Source of the DNA: Yoonia vestfoldensis
Lineage (GTDB): Bacteria; Pseudomonadota; Alphaproteobacteria; Rhodobacterales; Rhodobacteraceae
Direction of reading: 5' to 3'
NCBI RefSeq assembly: GCF_002158905.1
Contig: NZ_CP021431.1
Coordinates: forward strand, 2,170,001-2,234,000
DNA length: 64,000 nt
Positions within the stretch are counted from its first letter, which is position 1. Every line of letters begins with the position of its first letter. This document shows, piece after piece, positions 35,130-45,354 of this stretch. The position numbers and the translations under genes were made by a program. A model generated the notes under the pieces. That model was not told the DNA's origin. It did no database searches and saw only the letters and a list, made by a program, of their open reading frames with translations.

Positions 35130-36296
35130 CTAGCTGGGGGCGGTGACGCCTGCGGCCCCATGCGCCTTTTGCCGCGCCACCAGCAAGGCCAGCGGCAAGG
35201 TCGCCAGCAACAACAGCGCCACCACCAGAAAGGCGATGCGCAGCCCAAAGGCCTGTGACATCAACCCCATCAGCGTGGGCGCGAAAAAGAACCCCGAAAA
35301 GCCGATCACGGCGGCGCGGCTGATCGCCTCGGTGCGCAGATGCGGCGGCACCAGCTTGCCCACCAGCGCCAGCCCCATCGGCCCGATCACCGAGACCCCC
35401 AAGCCCAGAATGCCAAAGCCCAGATAGGCAATCACCGGCGTCGGCGCGAGCGCGGCAATCACCGCACCGCTGGCCGACAGGATCGAGGCGCCAAAGACCA
35501 CCTTGACCTCGCGCAGCCGTTCGGCGACGGCTTGCCCTGAAAACCGGCCAAAGGCCATCGTCAGCCCCAGCATCGCCGGGCCCAGCGCGCCTTCGGCGGC
35601 ACCGCCAGCCAGCGTGCGTTCGACATGCAGCGCCGACCAGGCCTCGACCGTGGCTTCGGACATGAAGGCGATCAGCACGATCCCGCCGCATAACAGGATC
35701 GGCCAGAGCGGGTAACGGCCCTGATAGCCTTCCTCGGCCGCGACATAGGTGACATCCATCCGCACGAAAGGGATCAGGCACAGCGCGAAGACCGCAAAGC
35801 CCGCAAAGACCGGCGCAGGCGGCAATCCCGCCTCGCGGGTGACACCGACGATCAGCGCGGCACAGGCATAGGCCACCGAAAACATCGCGTGATTGGCATT
35901 CATCAACGGGCGCTGATGCTTGGCTTCCAACTCGCTGACCCGCGCATTCATCACCACATCCAAAAGCCCCGAGGCCAGCCCGACCAGCGCCATCGAGGCC
36001 GCAAAGACCAGCGGATGCGTGATCTGCGACGGCAACAGCCAGGCAAAGGCCAGCGCCGCGATGGCCGCCTGCATCGACCGCGCGCCCAGCCAGCGGTCCA
36101 AGCGCGGTGCCAGCCACATCGCGGATACAAGCCCCGTCGCCGAGCCCAAAAGCAAAGTGCCGAACAGCGCATCCGACGCCCCCAGCTGCGCCTTGATCAC
36201 GGGCACATGGGCGGCAAAACAGCCCCAGAAAACACCCACCACAACAAAGGCGGTGGCCGGACGGCGGGACAGAATCAAGGCGCTGCGAATAGACAT
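35130..36296 (-). CDS. Major facilitator superfamily transporter
   Basis: 388 residues from [13 protein letters not shown] with about twelve hydrophobic helices. The segment [22 protein letters not shown] after helix 4 and [18 protein letters not shown] are typical of the FucP/YbjJ-like MFS group. Substrate unknown. Divergent from rplY. Confidence 0.85.
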   Translation of the reverse strand: MSIRSALILSRRPATAFVVVGVFWGCFAAHVPVIKAQLGASDALFGTLLLGSATGLVSAMWLAPRLDRWLGARSMQAAIAALAFAWLLPSQITHPLVFAASMALVGLASGLLDVVMNARVSELEAKHQRPLMNANHAMFSVAYACAALIVGVTREAGLPPAPVFAGFAVFALCLIPFVRMDVTYVAAEEGYQGRYPLWPILLCGGIVLIAFMSEATVEAWSALHVERTLAGGAAEGALGPAMLGLTMAFGRFSGQAVAERLREVKVVFGASILSASGAVIAALAPTPVIAYLGFGILGLGVSVIGPMGLALVGKLVPPHLRTEAISRAAVIGFSGFFFAPTLMGLMSQAFGLRIAFLVVALLLLATLPLALLVARQKAHGAAGVTAPS

Positions 36297-36368
36297 GACG
36301 CCATGGGTGGCGCGCAAAACCGGCCAAGGCAAGTTTCAATTTGTCGCCCGCAGCGCCGATCACCGTCA

Positions 36369-36386
36369 CATGGGTCATGACCCATG
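36369..36386. repeat. Perfect 18-bp palindrome between MFS gene and rplY
   Basis: CATGGGTCATGACCCATG, self-complementary without spacer. Its core GGGTC..GACCC resembles the REP-like palindromes at 47567 and 52859 but the flanks differ, so membership is uncertain. Could equally be an operator for the divergent MFS gene. Confidence 0.5.
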
Positions 36387-36406
36387 CCACGGCCGGCAGA
36401 AACATC

Positions 36407-36435
36407 TTTTCAATCCGGCGAAATCCCCTTATAGG
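36407..36435 (+). promoter_or_regulatory. Possible promoter for rplY
   Basis: TTTTCA - 17 bases - TATAGG, ending 60 bases before the rplY ATG. Match to the sigma-70 consensus is modest. Confidence 0.35.
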
Positions 36436-36495
36436 GCGGGCTTCATCGGGCTCGGACACCCTTGGAGGCGGGCCCCATTATCAAAGGACTATACT

Positions 36496-37116
36496 ATGGC
36501 TGGACAGATTCCTGATCTGAACGCCAAGGTACGCGCGGGGACAGGCAAGGGGGCCGCCCGCCAAGCTCGCCGTGATGGCGACGTACCTGGCATTGTTTAT
36601 GGTGGCGGCGTTGACCCGCAATCCATCAGCATCCCTTTCAACTATCTGCTGACGACCCTGCGCAAGGGCCGTTTCATGTCGACGCTCTTCAACCTCAAGG
36701 TCGAAGGTCAGGACGATGTGCGCGTGATCTGCCGCGGCGTGCAGCGCGACGTGGTCAAGGATCTGCCGATCCATATCGACCTTTTGCGGCTCAAGCGCAC
36801 CAGCCGGGTGAACCTGTTCATCCCCGTTGAATTCATCAACGGCGACACCTGCCCCGGCATCAAGAAAGGCGGCGTTCTGACCGTCGTGCGCAACGAAGTC
36901 GAGATGGACGTGCTGGCCGGCGATATCCCCGATCACCTGACCGTCGATCTGGGCAATGCACAGATGGGCGATGTCATCCATATCAGCGATGTCACCCTGC
37001 CCGAAGGCGCCAAGCCGGTGATCGACCGCAACTTTGTCATCGCCAATATCTCTGCGCCACGCGGCCTGCTGGCCAGCGATGACGCCGAAGAAGACGCAGC
37101 CGACGAAGCCGAGTAA
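36496..37116 (+). CDS. rplY: 50S ribosomal protein L25 (Ctc/TL5 type)
   Basis: 206 residues: N-terminal 5S-rRNA-binding L25 domain ([21 protein letters not shown]) plus a C-terminal CTC domain ([33 protein letters not shown]) and an acidic tail. It is the long form typical of alphaproteobacteria. Followed by a clear terminator. Confidence 0.95.
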   Translation: MAGQIPDLNAKVRAGTGKGAARQARRDGDVPGIVYGGGVDPQSISIPFNYLLTTLRKGRFMSTLFNLKVEGQDDVRVICRGVQRDVVKDLPIHIDLLRLKRTSRVNLFIPVEFINGDTCPGIKKGGVLTVVRNEVEMDVLAGDIPDHLTVDLGNAQMGDVIHISDVTLPEGAKPVIDRNFVIANISAPRGLLASDDAEEDAADEAE

Positions 37117-37140
37117 TCGGATCCGGCCGCATCACGATAG

Positions 37141-37165
37141 GGGCACCCTGCGGGGTGCCCTTTTT
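37141..37165 (+). terminator. Rho-independent terminator after rplY
   Basis: GGGCACCC-TGCG-GGGTGCCC, an 8-bp perfect stem, followed by five Ts, 24 bases after the rplY stop. Confidence 0.93.
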
Positions 37166-37213
37166 CATGCGCGGGGTCTGGCGCGCCCCCGCGCAGCACT
37201 TTAGGTTGGCGGC

Positions 37214-37891
37214 ATGAAACTTTTGATCGGCCTTGGCAATCCCGGCGCGAAATACGCGCAGAACCGGCATAACATCGGCTTTATGGCGCTCGACCGGATC
37301 GCGGCCGACCATGGGTTCAGCCCCTGGCGGTCCAAATTCCAGGGCCAGATCTGCGATGGCCGGATCGGCGCGGACAAGGTCACGCTGCTGAAACCCGACA
37401 CCTTCATGAACCTCTCGGGCCAATCCGCGGGCGAGGCAATGCGCTATCTCAAGCTCACCCCCGCCGATCTGGTCGTGTTTCATGACGAAATCGACCTCGC
37501 CCCCGGCAAGGTGCGGCTGAAAACCGGCGGCGGGCATGCGGGGCATAACGGGCTGCGCTCGATCCATGCGCATATCGGGCCGGATTATGACCGCGTGCGG
37601 CTGGGCGTCGGCCATCCGGGGCACAAGGACGCGGTGCCGGGTTACGTGCTGCATGATTTCGCCAAGGCCGATCTGGACTGGCTGGATCACGCATTGCGCG
37701 GCATCAGCGACGGTATCGGGCATCTGGTCGCAGGCGATGGCGCAAGGTTCCTGAACGCGATCGCGCTGCGCACCGCACCGCCGCGATCATCGACCAGCGC
37801 GCCCAAACCTGCCAAGACACCCGCGCCAGAACCAGACCCCGCCCCCGACACCCGCAGCGCCATGGCGCGGCTGATGGATAAATTCCGGTGA
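37214..37891 (+). CDS. pth: Peptidyl-tRNA hydrolase
   Basis: 225 residues. Catalytic His and conserved N-terminus: GLGNPGAKYAQNRHNIGFMAL (His in RHNIGF); FMNLSGQS, VFHDEIDLAPGKVRLKTGG and GHNGLRSI are all intact. It recycles tRNA from stalled peptidyl-tRNA. A proline-rich tail extends beyond the usual end. Pairs with rplY upstream, as in many bacteria, and overlaps the next gene by GTGA. Confidence 0.96.
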   Translation: MKLLIGLGNPGAKYAQNRHNIGFMALDRIAADHGFSPWRSKFQGQICDGRIGADKVTLLKPDTFMNLSGQSAGEAMRYLKLTPADLVVFHDEIDLAPGKVRLKTGGGHAGHNGLRSIHAHIGPDYDRVRLGVGHPGHKDAVPGYVLHDFAKADLDWLDHALRGISDGIGHLVAGDGARFLNAIALRTAPPRSSTSAPKPAKTPAPEPDPAPDTRSAMARLMDKFR

Positions 37892-38937
37892 CATCGGCCG
37901 CCATCCGCGCCGCTTTCAGCGCGCAAGCGGCGGCCTGTGCCAATCTGGGATCGCCGTTCATGGCGCAGCTGATGCGGCTCTGCGCCACCCAAGACTGGCC
38001 CGCAGGTGGCGTCACCGACCGCCTCCATCGCTGGAAAGGCGATCTTGGACCCAGCGGCCAATCGGTGCCCTTGCGACTGGCGGGGGCTTTGCATGCTTTG
38101 CATCTGCAAGGCGATCCGACGCTGGGACAGGTCTATCCACCGCGCAGCACTGACGACGCACCCCTTTGGGCGGCGGTTGCGAAGGTGCTGGTCAGCGAAC
38201 AAACCCCGATCCTGCGCTGGCTTGACAGCCCGCCCCAGACCAATGAGGTGCGGCGCGCCGCCGTGCTGATCGCGCTTGGGCATTGGCTGGCGGATCGCTA
38301 TGCCTTGCCGCTGCGGTGCAGTGAACTCGGGGCCAGCGCAGGGCTGAACCTGCATTGGGATGATGACGCGCTGGTGATCGGCGATCAGCACTTCGGCCCC
38401 GCCACCCCTGCCCTGACACTGGCCCCCGATTGGACCGGGCCGCTGCCCCCTGCCGTGCGACCCATGCTCAGCGCGCGCGCCGGTGTCGATCTGAACCCGC
38501 TCGATCCGCGCGATCCTGACGACGCGCTGCGCCTGCAAGCCTATCTCTGGGCGGATCAACCCGCGCGGCTGGCACTGACACAGGCCGCAATGGCCAATGC
38601 ACGCACCGGCATCGTCAAGGGTGACGCCATCGACTGGCTAGAGGGCCAGCTTGACCATCACGCAGGACAGACCCATCTGGTCTATACGACCATCGCATGG
38701 CAATATTTCCCCGCTGCCGATCAGGCACGGGGTGCCGCCATGATCCAAGCGGCAGGGCAGATGGCGCGCGCGGATGCGCCGCTGGCCTGGTTCGGGATGG
38801 AACCCGATAGCGCGGGTCCGGGGGCGGCGCTGACGCTCAGGCTCTGGCCCGGCGACTTGACCTTTGCGATGGGACGCGCAGATTTCCACGGGCGCTGGGT
38901 GCAATGGCACCCCGTCCAGACAGAAAAGAAAGACTGA
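37888..38937 (+). CDS. DUF2332 family protein
   Basis: 349 residues from a GTG start that overlaps the pth stop. NEVRRAAVLIALGHWLADRY, LRCSELGASAGLNLHWD and VYTTIAWQYFPAADQARG are the DUF2332 family blocks; the glycine-rich ELGASAG segment hints at a methyltransferase-like fold, which is unproven. Function unknown. The DUF2237 gene starts four bases later. Confidence 0.85.
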   Translation: MTSAAIRAAFSAQAAACANLGSPFMAQLMRLCATQDWPAGGVTDRLHRWKGDLGPSGQSVPLRLAGALHALHLQGDPTLGQVYPPRSTDDAPLWAAVAKVLVSEQTPILRWLDSPPQTNEVRRAAVLIALGHWLADRYALPLRCSELGASAGLNLHWDDDALVIGDQHFGPATPALTLAPDWTGPLPPAVRPMLSARAGVDLNPLDPRDPDDALRLQAYLWADQPARLALTQAAMANARTGIVKGDAIDWLEGQLDHHAGQTHLVYTTIAWQYFPAADQARGAAMIQAAGQMARADAPLAWFGMEPDSAGPGAALTLRLWPGDLTFAMGRADFHGRWVQWHPVQTEKKD

Positions 38938-38941
38938 CCCA

Positions 38942-39319
38942 ATGGAAAAAGACCCCTCCTTCAACGTCCTTGGCAGCACGCTTGTCACCTGTTCAACCGC
39001 CCCGATGACCGGCTTTTTCCGCAACGGGTCCTGCGACACCTGCGCGCAGGACAATGGCAGCCATACGGTCTGCGCGGTGATGACGGATGAGTTTCTGGCC
39101 TTTTCGAAATATGTCGGCAACGACCTGTCCACGCCGCGGCCCGAATTCGGCTTTGCAGGGCTCAAGGCGGGCGATGGCTGGTGCCTCTGCGCGGGGCGGT
39201 TCCTGCAAGCACATGAGGAAGGCTGCGCGCCCCAGGTCAATCTGCATGCCACCCATGTGCGCGCGCTGGATATCGTGCCGATCGACGTGCTGCGCGAATA
39301 TGCGCTGCCGATCAGCTAA
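38942..39319 (+). CDS. DUF2237 family protein
   Basis: 125 residues, small cysteine-containing protein. The pattern NVLGSTLVTCSTAPMTGFFRNGSC, VMTDEFLAFSKYVGNDLSTP and GDGWCLCAGRFLQA is the DUF2237 family, conserved in bacteria and plants; function unknown. Follows DUF2332 closely, so probably co-transcribed. Confidence 0.9.
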   Translation: MEKDPSFNVLGSTLVTCSTAPMTGFFRNGSCDTCAQDNGSHTVCAVMTDEFLAFSKYVGNDLSTPRPEFGFAGLKAGDGWCLCAGRFLQAHEEGCAPQVNLHATHVRALDIVPIDVLREYALPIS

Positions 39320-39323
39320 CCCC

Positions 39324-39355
39324 CTCTTCCGAGCTTAAATATCCCCGCCGGAGGC
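39324..39355. repeat. Dispersed intergenic repeat, short form (copy 5, B-type end)
   Basis: CTCTTCCGAGCTTAAATATC then CCCGCCGGAGGC, five bases after the DUF2237 stop and 29 bases beyond the trpB stop on the other strand. Confidence 0.88.
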
Positions 39356-39384
39356 TCAAATCTTTTCAAGCCACCGGCGCGGCA

Positions 39385-40611
39385 TCACGCTTTCATATCA
39401 AAGCCGAGATGCTTGGCCACGGTAAAGATATCCTTGTCGCCACGGCCGCACATATTCATCACCAGCAGATGATCAGCCGGCAATTCCGGCGCGATCTTCA
39501 TCACATGGGCCAGTGCATGGCTTGGCTCCAGTGCGGGAATGATGCCTTCGAGCGCACAGCAAAGCTGGAACGCCTCCAGCGCCTCGACATCGGTGATCGA
39601 GACATATTTGGCCCGCCCGATATCATGCAGCCAGGCATGTTCCGGCCCGATGCCCGGATAATCCAGACCGGCGGAAATCGAGAATCCTTCCAAGATCTGG
39701 CCGACATCATCCTGCAACAGATAGGTGCGGTTGCCATGCAGCACGCCGGGGCGGCCACCGGTCAATGACGCGCAATGTTCCATCTTGTCATTAACGCCTT
39801 TGCCACCGGCCTCGACCCCGATGATATTGACGTCCTTGTCATCCAGAAACGGATAGAACAGGCCCATGGCGTTGGACCCGCCCCCGATGGCGGCGATCAG
39901 CGTATCGGGCAGACGGCCTTCGGCCTCTTGCATCTGGGTCTTGGTTTCCTGGCCGATGATGGCCTGGAAATCGCGCACCATCGCGGGGTAAGGATGCGGG
40001 CCTGCCACCGTGCCGATGCAATAGAATGTGTCGCGCACATTGGTCACCCAGTCACGCAGGGCATCGTTCATCGCATCTTTCAGCGTGCCGCGGCCGGATG
40101 TGACCGGCACGACCTCTGCCCCTAGCAGGCGCATGCGGAATACATTGGGGGCCTGGCGTTCGACATCATGCGCGCCCATATAGACCACGCATTTCAGGCC
40201 GAATTTCGCACAGACAGTCGCCGTGGCCACACCGTGCTGGCCCGCGCCGGTTTCGGCGATGATCCGGTTCTTGCCCATGCGGCGCGCCAGAATGATCTGG
40301 CCCAGCACATTGTTGATCTTATGCGCGCCGGTATGGTTCAGCTCGTCGCGTTTCATATAGATCTTGGCACCGCCCAGATGGGCTGTCAGCCGCTCGGCAT
40401 GATAAAGCGGGCTGGGGCGGCCGACATAATGGGTCCATAGATCATGCATTTCCGCCCAAAAGGTCGGGTCGGTCTTGGCATGTTCATATTGTTCTTCCAG
40501 CTCCAGGATCAGCGGCATCAGGGTCTCGGATACAAAACGCCCGCCGAACTGGCCGAACCGGCCTTTTTCGTCGGGGCCGGTCATGAAGCTGTTGAAAAGA
40601 TCGTTGGCCAT
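39385..40611 (-). CDS. trpB: Tryptophan synthase beta subunit
   Basis: 408-residue PLP enzyme joining indole and serine. The PLP lysine is in HTGAHKINN, the phosphate-binding loop is GGGSNAMG and the catalytic Glu region [11 protein letters not shown] is intact. trpF lies 60 bases upstream; trpA is elsewhere (32248). Confidence 0.97.
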   Translation of the reverse strand: MANDLFNSFMTGPDEKGRFGQFGGRFVSETLMPLILELEEQYEHAKTDPTFWAEMHDLWTHYVGRPSPLYHAERLTAHLGGAKIYMKRDELNHTGAHKINNVLGQIILARRMGKNRIIAETGAGQHGVATATVCAKFGLKCVVYMGAHDVERQAPNVFRMRLLGAEVVPVTSGRGTLKDAMNDALRDWVTNVRDTFYCIGTVAGPHPYPAMVRDFQAIIGQETKTQMQEAEGRLPDTLIAAIGGGSNAMGLFYPFLDDKDVNIIGVEAGGKGVNDKMEHCASLTGGRPGVLHGNRTYLLQDDVGQILEGFSISAGLDYPGIGPEHAWLHDIGRAKYVSITDVEALEAFQLCCALEGIIPALEPSHALAHVMKIAPELPADHLLVMNMCGRGDKDIFTVAKHLGFDMKA

Positions 40612-40671
40612 GGGACACCTGTTGTTTTGGGTTGGGACAGACCTAACGTCCCTTGGCGGGGACGTAAACGC

Positions 40672-41313
40672 CTAACGCAAGGCGGCACAAAACGCCGCAA
40701 TCAAGGCCGCATCCTTGACGCCCGGCGCGGATTCCACACCAGAGGAGACATCGACCTGCCCGGCACCGGTCAATGCCACGGCCTGCGCCACATTGGCAGG
40801 CGTCAATCCGCCAGCCAGCATCCAGGGCACCGGCCAGCGCCGCCCGGCGATCAGCCGCCAGTCAAAGGCCAGACCATTGCCCCCCGGCAGATCGGCATCC
40901 ACGGGCGGTTTGGCATCGACCAGCAGCTGATCGGCCACCTGCGCATAAATATCCAAGGCGGCCAGATCATCCGGCCCCGCCACGCCCACGGCCTTCATCA
41001 CAGGCAGACCGTAACGCGCCTTGACCTCGGTCACGCGCACGGCGGTTTCCGCGCCGTGCAATTGCAAGATATCGACCGGCACCTGCGCCAGCAGCGCATC
41101 CAGCTGGGCGTTATCGGCATTCACCACCAAGGCGACCTTGGCCACACCGGCAGGCACTGTCGCGGCCAAAGCAGCCGCCTGCGCCAGCGTCACATTGCGG
41201 GGGGATTTTTCGAAAAACACCAGCCCGACATAGGCCGCCCCCGCCTGCACAGCGGCATCCAGCATGGCCGCATCACGCAGCCCGCAGATCTTGACCCGTG
41301 TCGGCAATGTCAT
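40672..41313 (-). CDS. trpF: Phosphoribosylanthranilate isomerase
   Basis: 213-residue TIM barrel. The catalytic Cys is in [10 protein letters not shown] (about residue 10) and the Asp in [20 protein letters not shown] and GVDVSSG-like [11 protein letters not shown] bind phosphate. Its ATG overlaps the lapA-like stop by one base. Confidence 0.95.
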   Translation of the reverse strand: MTLPTRVKICGLRDAAMLDAAVQAGAAYVGLVFFEKSPRNVTLAQAAALAATVPAGVAKVALVVNADNAQLDALLAQVPVDILQLHGAETAVRVTEVKARYGLPVMKAVGVAGPDDLAALDIYAQVADQLLVDAKPPVDADLPGGNGLAFDWRLIAGRRWPVPWMLAGGLTPANVAQAVALTGAGQVDVSSGVESAPGVKDAALIAAFCAALR

Positions 41314-41669
41314 CAGCGCGTGTTTTCCAGCAGCGCCAGCACATCATCATCCGATGTCGCCCCGACGCTCGCGGTGCGCATCTGTTGCAGCTCGGCGCGC
41401 AGTGCCGCGACCTCGCGGGATTTGGCGCGCGCATCGGCGCGGATGCGATATTCGCGCAGCCATTCCCACAGAAAGCCGATGGCAAGACCCGCACCCACCC
41501 CGATGAAGATCACCACGAACAAGGGCAAGGTGACATCGGGCGACAGCCCCAGCAGATCGCTGAGCCAGACAGGCATGGCCCGCACGGTCACGGGATCGCG
41601 GTTGGCCAGCCCGATCAGGATCAGGCAAAGCGCGACAATCGCCCAAAAGGCATAGCGGATTGTCTTCAT
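41313..41669 (-). CDS. LapA-domain (DUF1049) membrane protein
   Basis: 118 residues: two hydrophobic helices (about residues 4-24 and 45-70) and a C-terminal coiled-coil-like helix ([20 protein letters not shown]). The LapA/YciS family is thought to help LPS assembly. It sits between ihfB and trpF, the standard alphaproteobacterial position. Confidence 0.88.
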   Translation of the reverse strand: MKTIRYAFWAIVALCLILIGLANRDPVTVRAMPVWLSDLLGLSPDVTLPLFVVIFIGVGAGLAIGFLWEWLREYRIRADARAKSREVAALRAELQQMRTASVGATSDDDVLALLENTR

Positions 41670-41678
41670 AAGACCCTC

Positions 41679-41960
41679 TTACTGGCCGTTCAGCCGGTCG
41701 CGCAACAATTTGCCCGTCTTGAAGAACGGCACATGTTTTTCATCAACCGCGACCGCCTCGCCGGTGCGGGGGTTGCGGCCCAGCCGCGGATCGCGCTTTT
41801 TCACCGAGAAGGCACCAAAGCCGCGCAATTCGACGCGGTTGCCCTGCGCCATCGCATCGGTGATCCGGTCAAAGATCGTGTTGACGATCTTTTCAACATC
41901 CCGCTGGTAAAGATGCGGATTCTCATCGGCAATTTTCTGGATCAGTTCCGAGCGGATCAT
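41679..41960 (-). CDS. ihfB: Integration host factor beta subunit
   Basis: 93 residues, DNA-bending HU/IHF family: [20 protein letters not shown] at the N-terminus, [15 protein letters not shown] and [10 protein letters not shown] (the arm with the intercalating proline). Co-oriented after rpsA; its own promoter candidate lies upstream at 42009. Confidence 0.96.
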   Translation of the reverse strand: MIRSELIQKIADENPHLYQRDVEKIVNTIFDRITDAMAQGNRVELRGFGAFSVKKRDPRLGRNPRTGEAVAVDEKHVPFFKTGKLLRDRLNGQ

Positions 41961-42008
41961 GGCAGCATCCTTTGGTGTGGCAATGCGCAGACAAACGCGA
42001 TCGGGCAA

Positions 42009-42037
42009 ACTATAGAAACAAAGACCGGATACGGAAA
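42009..42037 (-). promoter_or_regulatory. Possible promoter for ihfB
   Basis: On the minus strand TTTCCG - 17 bases - TATAGT, about 49 bases before the ihfB ATG. The -10 is good, the -35 weak. Confidence 0.4.
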
Positions 42038-42180
42038 GCATGGCTTTCACAGCTTTTGCTGTTTTTTGACGCAAAGCGCCTGAATTTACAGGGAAGTTTG
42101 GCGTTTTTTCGCCGCAATGGCGCTGCAACCGCGCTGCCGCATCGCAGCAAGGCCAATCCGATTCGCACCCAGGGCACAGC

Positions 42181-42210
42181 AAAACCCCGCCGCAATCGCT
42201 TGCGACGGGG
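42181..42210 (-). terminator. Rho-independent terminator after rpsA
   Basis: On the minus strand CCCCGTCGCAA-GCGA-TTGCGGCGGGG (11-bp stem with one G-T pair) followed by TTTT, 25 bases after the rpsA stop. It separates rpsA from ihfB. Confidence 0.9.
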
Positions 42211-42234
42211 CTGATCTTGTCATCCGGGGTGGTC

Positions 42235-43905
42235 TTAGTCGCGCTTCAGCGCGGCCCCCAGAATGTCGCCCAGCGAGGCACCGGAATCCGAAGAGCCGAA
42301 TTGTTCGACGGCTTCTTTTTCTTCCGCGATTTCGCGTGCCTTGATCGACAGGCCCAGCTTGCGGGTCTTGCTGTCGATATTGGTCACGCGCACATCGACC
42401 TTGTCACCGACGCCGAAACGCTCGGGGCGCTGTTCGGCACGGTCACGCGACAGATCGGAACGACGGATGAAGGATTTCATGCCTTCGTATTCGACCTCGA
42501 TGCCGCCGTCTTCGATCTTGGTGACCTCGACAGTGATGATCGAGCCGCGCTTGACGCCGCCGATGGCATCCGCAAACGGATCACCGTCCAGCGCCTTGAT
42601 CGACAGGCTGATGCGTTCTTTTTCGACGTCCACTTCGGCAACCTTGGCCTTGACCACGTCACCCTTGCGGAAATCGCCAATCACGTCTTCGCCACGGCCG
42701 TCCCAAGTCAGGTCGGACAGGTGAACCATGCCGTCGATGTCGCCTTCAAGGCCAATGAACAGACCGAATTCGGTGATATTCTTGACTTCGCCTTCAACCT
42801 CGGTGCCCTCGGGGTGGGTTTCTGCAAACACTTCCCACGGGTTACGCTGTGTCTGTTTCAGGCCCAGCGAAACGCGACGCTTGGCTGAATCAATTTCCAG
42901 CACCATGACTTCGACTTCCTGAGAGGTCGAAACGATCTTGCCGGGGTGGACGTTTTTCTTGGTCCAGGACATCTCGGAGACGTGAACCAGACCTTCAACG
43001 CCGGCTTCGAGTTCAACAAATGCGCCGTAATCGGTGATATTGGTCACGCGGCCCTGATGAACCGACCCAAGGCTGAACTTGGCTTCGACGGCATCCCATG
43101 GATCGTCCTGAAGCTGCTTCATGCCCAAGGAAATGCGGTGCGTTTCCTTGTTGATCTTGATGACCTGGACCTTGATCGTCTCGCCAATCGCCAGAATTTC
43201 CGACGGATGGTTCACACGGCGCCAGGCCATGTCGGTGACGTGCAACAGGCCGTCAACGCCGCCCAGATCAACGAAAGCACCGTATTCGGTGATATTCTTG
43301 ACCACGCCGTCCACTTCCTGACCTTCGGTCAAATTGCCGATGACTTCGGCGCGCTGTTCGGCACGCGATTCTTCGAGGATGGCACGGCGCGACACAACGA
43401 TATTGCCCCGACGACGGTCCATTTTCAAAATCTGGAACGGCTGCTTCATGTTCATCAGCGGGCCGGCATCGCGCACGGGGCGCACATCAACCTGGCTGCC
43501 GGGCAAGAAGGCAACAGCGCCGCCCAGATCAACGGTGAACCCGCCTTTGACGCGGCCAAAGATCGCGCCATCAACGCGTTCTTCGTCAGCATAGGCTTTT
43601 TCCAGACGATCCCAGGCTTCTTCGCGGCGGGCCATCTCACGCGAAATGACGGCTTCGCCACGGGCGTTTTCGACCTGACGCAGGAACACTTCGACCGTGT
43701 CACCGACTTTGATATCAGGGGCTTCGCCGGGATTTGCGAATTCTTTCAGATCGATACGGCCTTCCATCTTGTAGCCGACATCGATGATGGCCTGGCCCGC
43801 TTCGATCGCGATCACCTTGCCTTTGACGACAGACCCTTCAGCGGGTGTGTCCATTTCGAAGCTTTCGTTCAAGAGTGCTTCAAACTCGTCCATTGTATTT
43901 GCCAT
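42235..43905 (-). CDS. rpsA: 30S ribosomal protein S1
   Basis: 556 residues from [18 protein letters not shown], with AGGAAAAC upstream. Six S1 RNA-binding repeats are visible; the repeated [25 protein letters not shown] blocks ([34 protein letters not shown]) mark domains 3 to 5. It recruits mRNA to the 30S subunit. A promoter candidate and a long 5' leader precede it. Confidence 0.97.
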   Translation of the reverse strand: MANTMDEFEALLNESFEMDTPAEGSVVKGKVIAIEAGQAIIDVGYKMEGRIDLKEFANPGEAPDIKVGDTVEVFLRQVENARGEAVISREMARREEAWDRLEKAYADEERVDGAIFGRVKGGFTVDLGGAVAFLPGSQVDVRPVRDAGPLMNMKQPFQILKMDRRRGNIVVSRRAILEESRAEQRAEVIGNLTEGQEVDGVVKNITEYGAFVDLGGVDGLLHVTDMAWRRVNHPSEILAIGETIKVQVIKINKETHRISLGMKQLQDDPWDAVEAKFSLGSVHQGRVTNITDYGAFVELEAGVEGLVHVSEMSWTKKNVHPGKIVSTSQEVEVMVLEIDSAKRRVSLGLKQTQRNPWEVFAETHPEGTEVEGEVKNITEFGLFIGLEGDIDGMVHLSDLTWDGRGEDVIGDFRKGDVVKAKVAEVDVEKERISLSIKALDGDPFADAIGGVKRGSIITVEVTKIEDGGIEVEYEGMKSFIRRSDLSRDRAEQRPERFGVGDKVDVRVTNIDSKTRKLGLSIKAREIAEEKEAVEQFGSSDSGASLGDILGAALKRD

Positions 43906-44077
43906 GTGGCGTCGTTTTCCTAACGTTTGGTTTATACGGGCCGAGCGGTTGTCTCCGCCGGTCTTTGGGTTTCGATTTGGTCGCGGGCCGATGCGAATGT
44001 AAAACAACAGGGCCGGTGGATACCGACCCCGCTCCAGTCTCACCTTCGCGCCTGTTATCGGCGCTTCAACAGGGCGG

Positions 44078-44106
44078 CATATAGGGGGGTTTGGCCAGTG
44101 AAGCAA
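44078..44106 (-). promoter_or_regulatory. Promoter candidate for rpsA
   Basis: On the minus strand TTGCTT - 17 bases - TATATG, placing the start of transcription about 165 bases before the rpsA ATG. The resulting long leader (43906-44070) would allow translational control; it shows no motif I can name. Confidence 0.5.
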
Positions 44107-44119
44107 GCGCTTTTGCCGC

Positions 44120-44746
44120 TTAGAACGCCTGCAACGCGCCCTGGACCGCCGCGAAATAGGCCCCCAGCTGCGCACCATCGACCAGCGCGTGATGCACCTC
44201 CAGCGTCATGGCCATGTCGCTGCACCCGCCCTGATCGACGATCCGGCCCCATGTGACGCGGGGGATGCAATCCTGCGGCCCCGGCATGGCATTGCTGATC
44301 GCGGTGTAATCAAGCCAGGGCATGCAGGACAGATAGGCCAGATCGTCGCGTTCCCCATCATTGGGCGCCAGATCAGCCCCCGCAGCGGTCCGCGCGATCA
44401 GCGCCTTGGCCTGCGCGTCAAAACGCCCGAAATCCGCGACGAACGGCACATAGGCATAACCGAACGCGCCCGCCTGCGTCGGCACGGTCATCGACAGGGT
44501 GATCATGTCGTGGCGCACAACATCATCGCCGCGAAACCGCATGCAAAGTTCCGGCACCGCATGGATGCCCGCGCCAATCGCATGCAGGCAGGCGCGATAG
44601 GGCGACAGCCCCGCAGCCTTGCGCGCCATCACCGCGGTCACATCAAGACGCGCGGTCACGGCATAATGCGGGCGGTCATAGTTGCGAAAGAACCGAAATT
44701 GCGCCGCACGCGGCCAGGTCGCCAGATCGACCGGATGGCTGGCCAT
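44120..44746 (-). CDS. Chloramphenicol O-acetyltransferase-like protein (type A)
   Basis: 208 residues, close to CAT length (about 215). The catalytic LEVHHALVDGAQLG (HHxxxDG) is intact, the region AYLSCMPWLDYTAIS matches the transition-state-serine loop, and RAAQFRFFRNYDRPHYAVTARLDV is the family N-terminus. Whether it acts on chloramphenicol is unknown; many chromosomal relatives have other acceptors. It is inserted between cmk and rpsA, genes that are usually adjacent, and overlaps the cmk end. Confidence 0.85.
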   Translation of the reverse strand: MASHPVDLATWPRAAQFRFFRNYDRPHYAVTARLDVTAVMARKAAGLSPYRACLHAIGAGIHAVPELCMRFRGDDVVRHDMITLSMTVPTQAGAFGYAYVPFVADFGRFDAQAKALIARTAAGADLAPNDGERDDLAYLSCMPWLDYTAISNAMPGPQDCIPRVTWGRIVDQGGCSDMAMTLEVHHALVDGAQLGAYFAAVQGALQAF

Positions 44747-45354
44747 CAGGCGCGGGCCGCCGCGACGATGGCAATGGCCTCTGCCACCGCCTGATCGACT
44801 GTCATCTCTGATGTATCCAGCAATACGGCATCGGCAGCCGCGGCCAATGGGGCTGTTGCGCGGCCCGCATCGCGGGCATCGCGCGCCTGCACATCGGCCA
44901 GCACATCATCCAGCGTCATATCGCTGCCATTGGCCTGCAATTCCTTCCAGCGCCGTTCAGCGCGGCAGGCGGCCGAGGCGGTGACGAATAGTTTCACCTG
45001 CGCGGCGGGACAAATCACCGTGCCAATATCGCGGCCATCAAGAACAGCCCCTTCGGACCGCAGGGCAAACCCGCGCTGAAACGCCGTCAGCGCATCGCGC
45101 ACGGCAGGGTCGGTGGCCACACGGCTGGCCGCCTGCGCCACATCGGGCCCGCGCAAAGCGTCACTCTCCAGATCGCGCGGGTCAAGAGCGCGGGCCGCCG
45201 CCACCGGATCAGCCCCCGCCAGCACACGTGCGCCCACAGCCCGGTAAAGCAGCCCCGTATCCAGATGCGCAAAACCGAAATGCGCCGCGACCGCCTTGGA
45301 AATCGTGCCCTTGCCCGCCGCGGCAGGCCCGTCGATGGCGACGGTAAAGCTCAT
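44746..45354 (-). CDS. cmk: Cytidylate kinase
   Basis: 202 residues. P-loop [17 protein letters not shown] (residues about 7-23), the CMP-binding [12 protein letters not shown] and the lid region AERRWKELQ are present. It phosphorylates CMP and dCMP. Overlaps aroA by four bases upstream. Confidence 0.96.
   Translation of the reverse strand: MSFTVAIDGPAAAGKGTISKAVAAHFGFAHLDTGLLYRAVGARVLAGADPVAAARALDPRDLESDALRGPDVAQAASRVATDPAVRDALTAFQRGFALRSEGAVLDGRDIGTVICPAAQVKLFVTASAACRAERRWKELQANGSDMTLDDVLADVQARDARDAGRATAPLAAAADAVLLDTSEMTVDQAVAEAIAIVAAARA

Noticed and set aside
34774..36459. 561-residue minus-strand frame across the MFS gene
   Set aside because: It is a shifted shadow of the transporter; its sequence is rich in Gly, Arg and Cys and has no membrane pattern.
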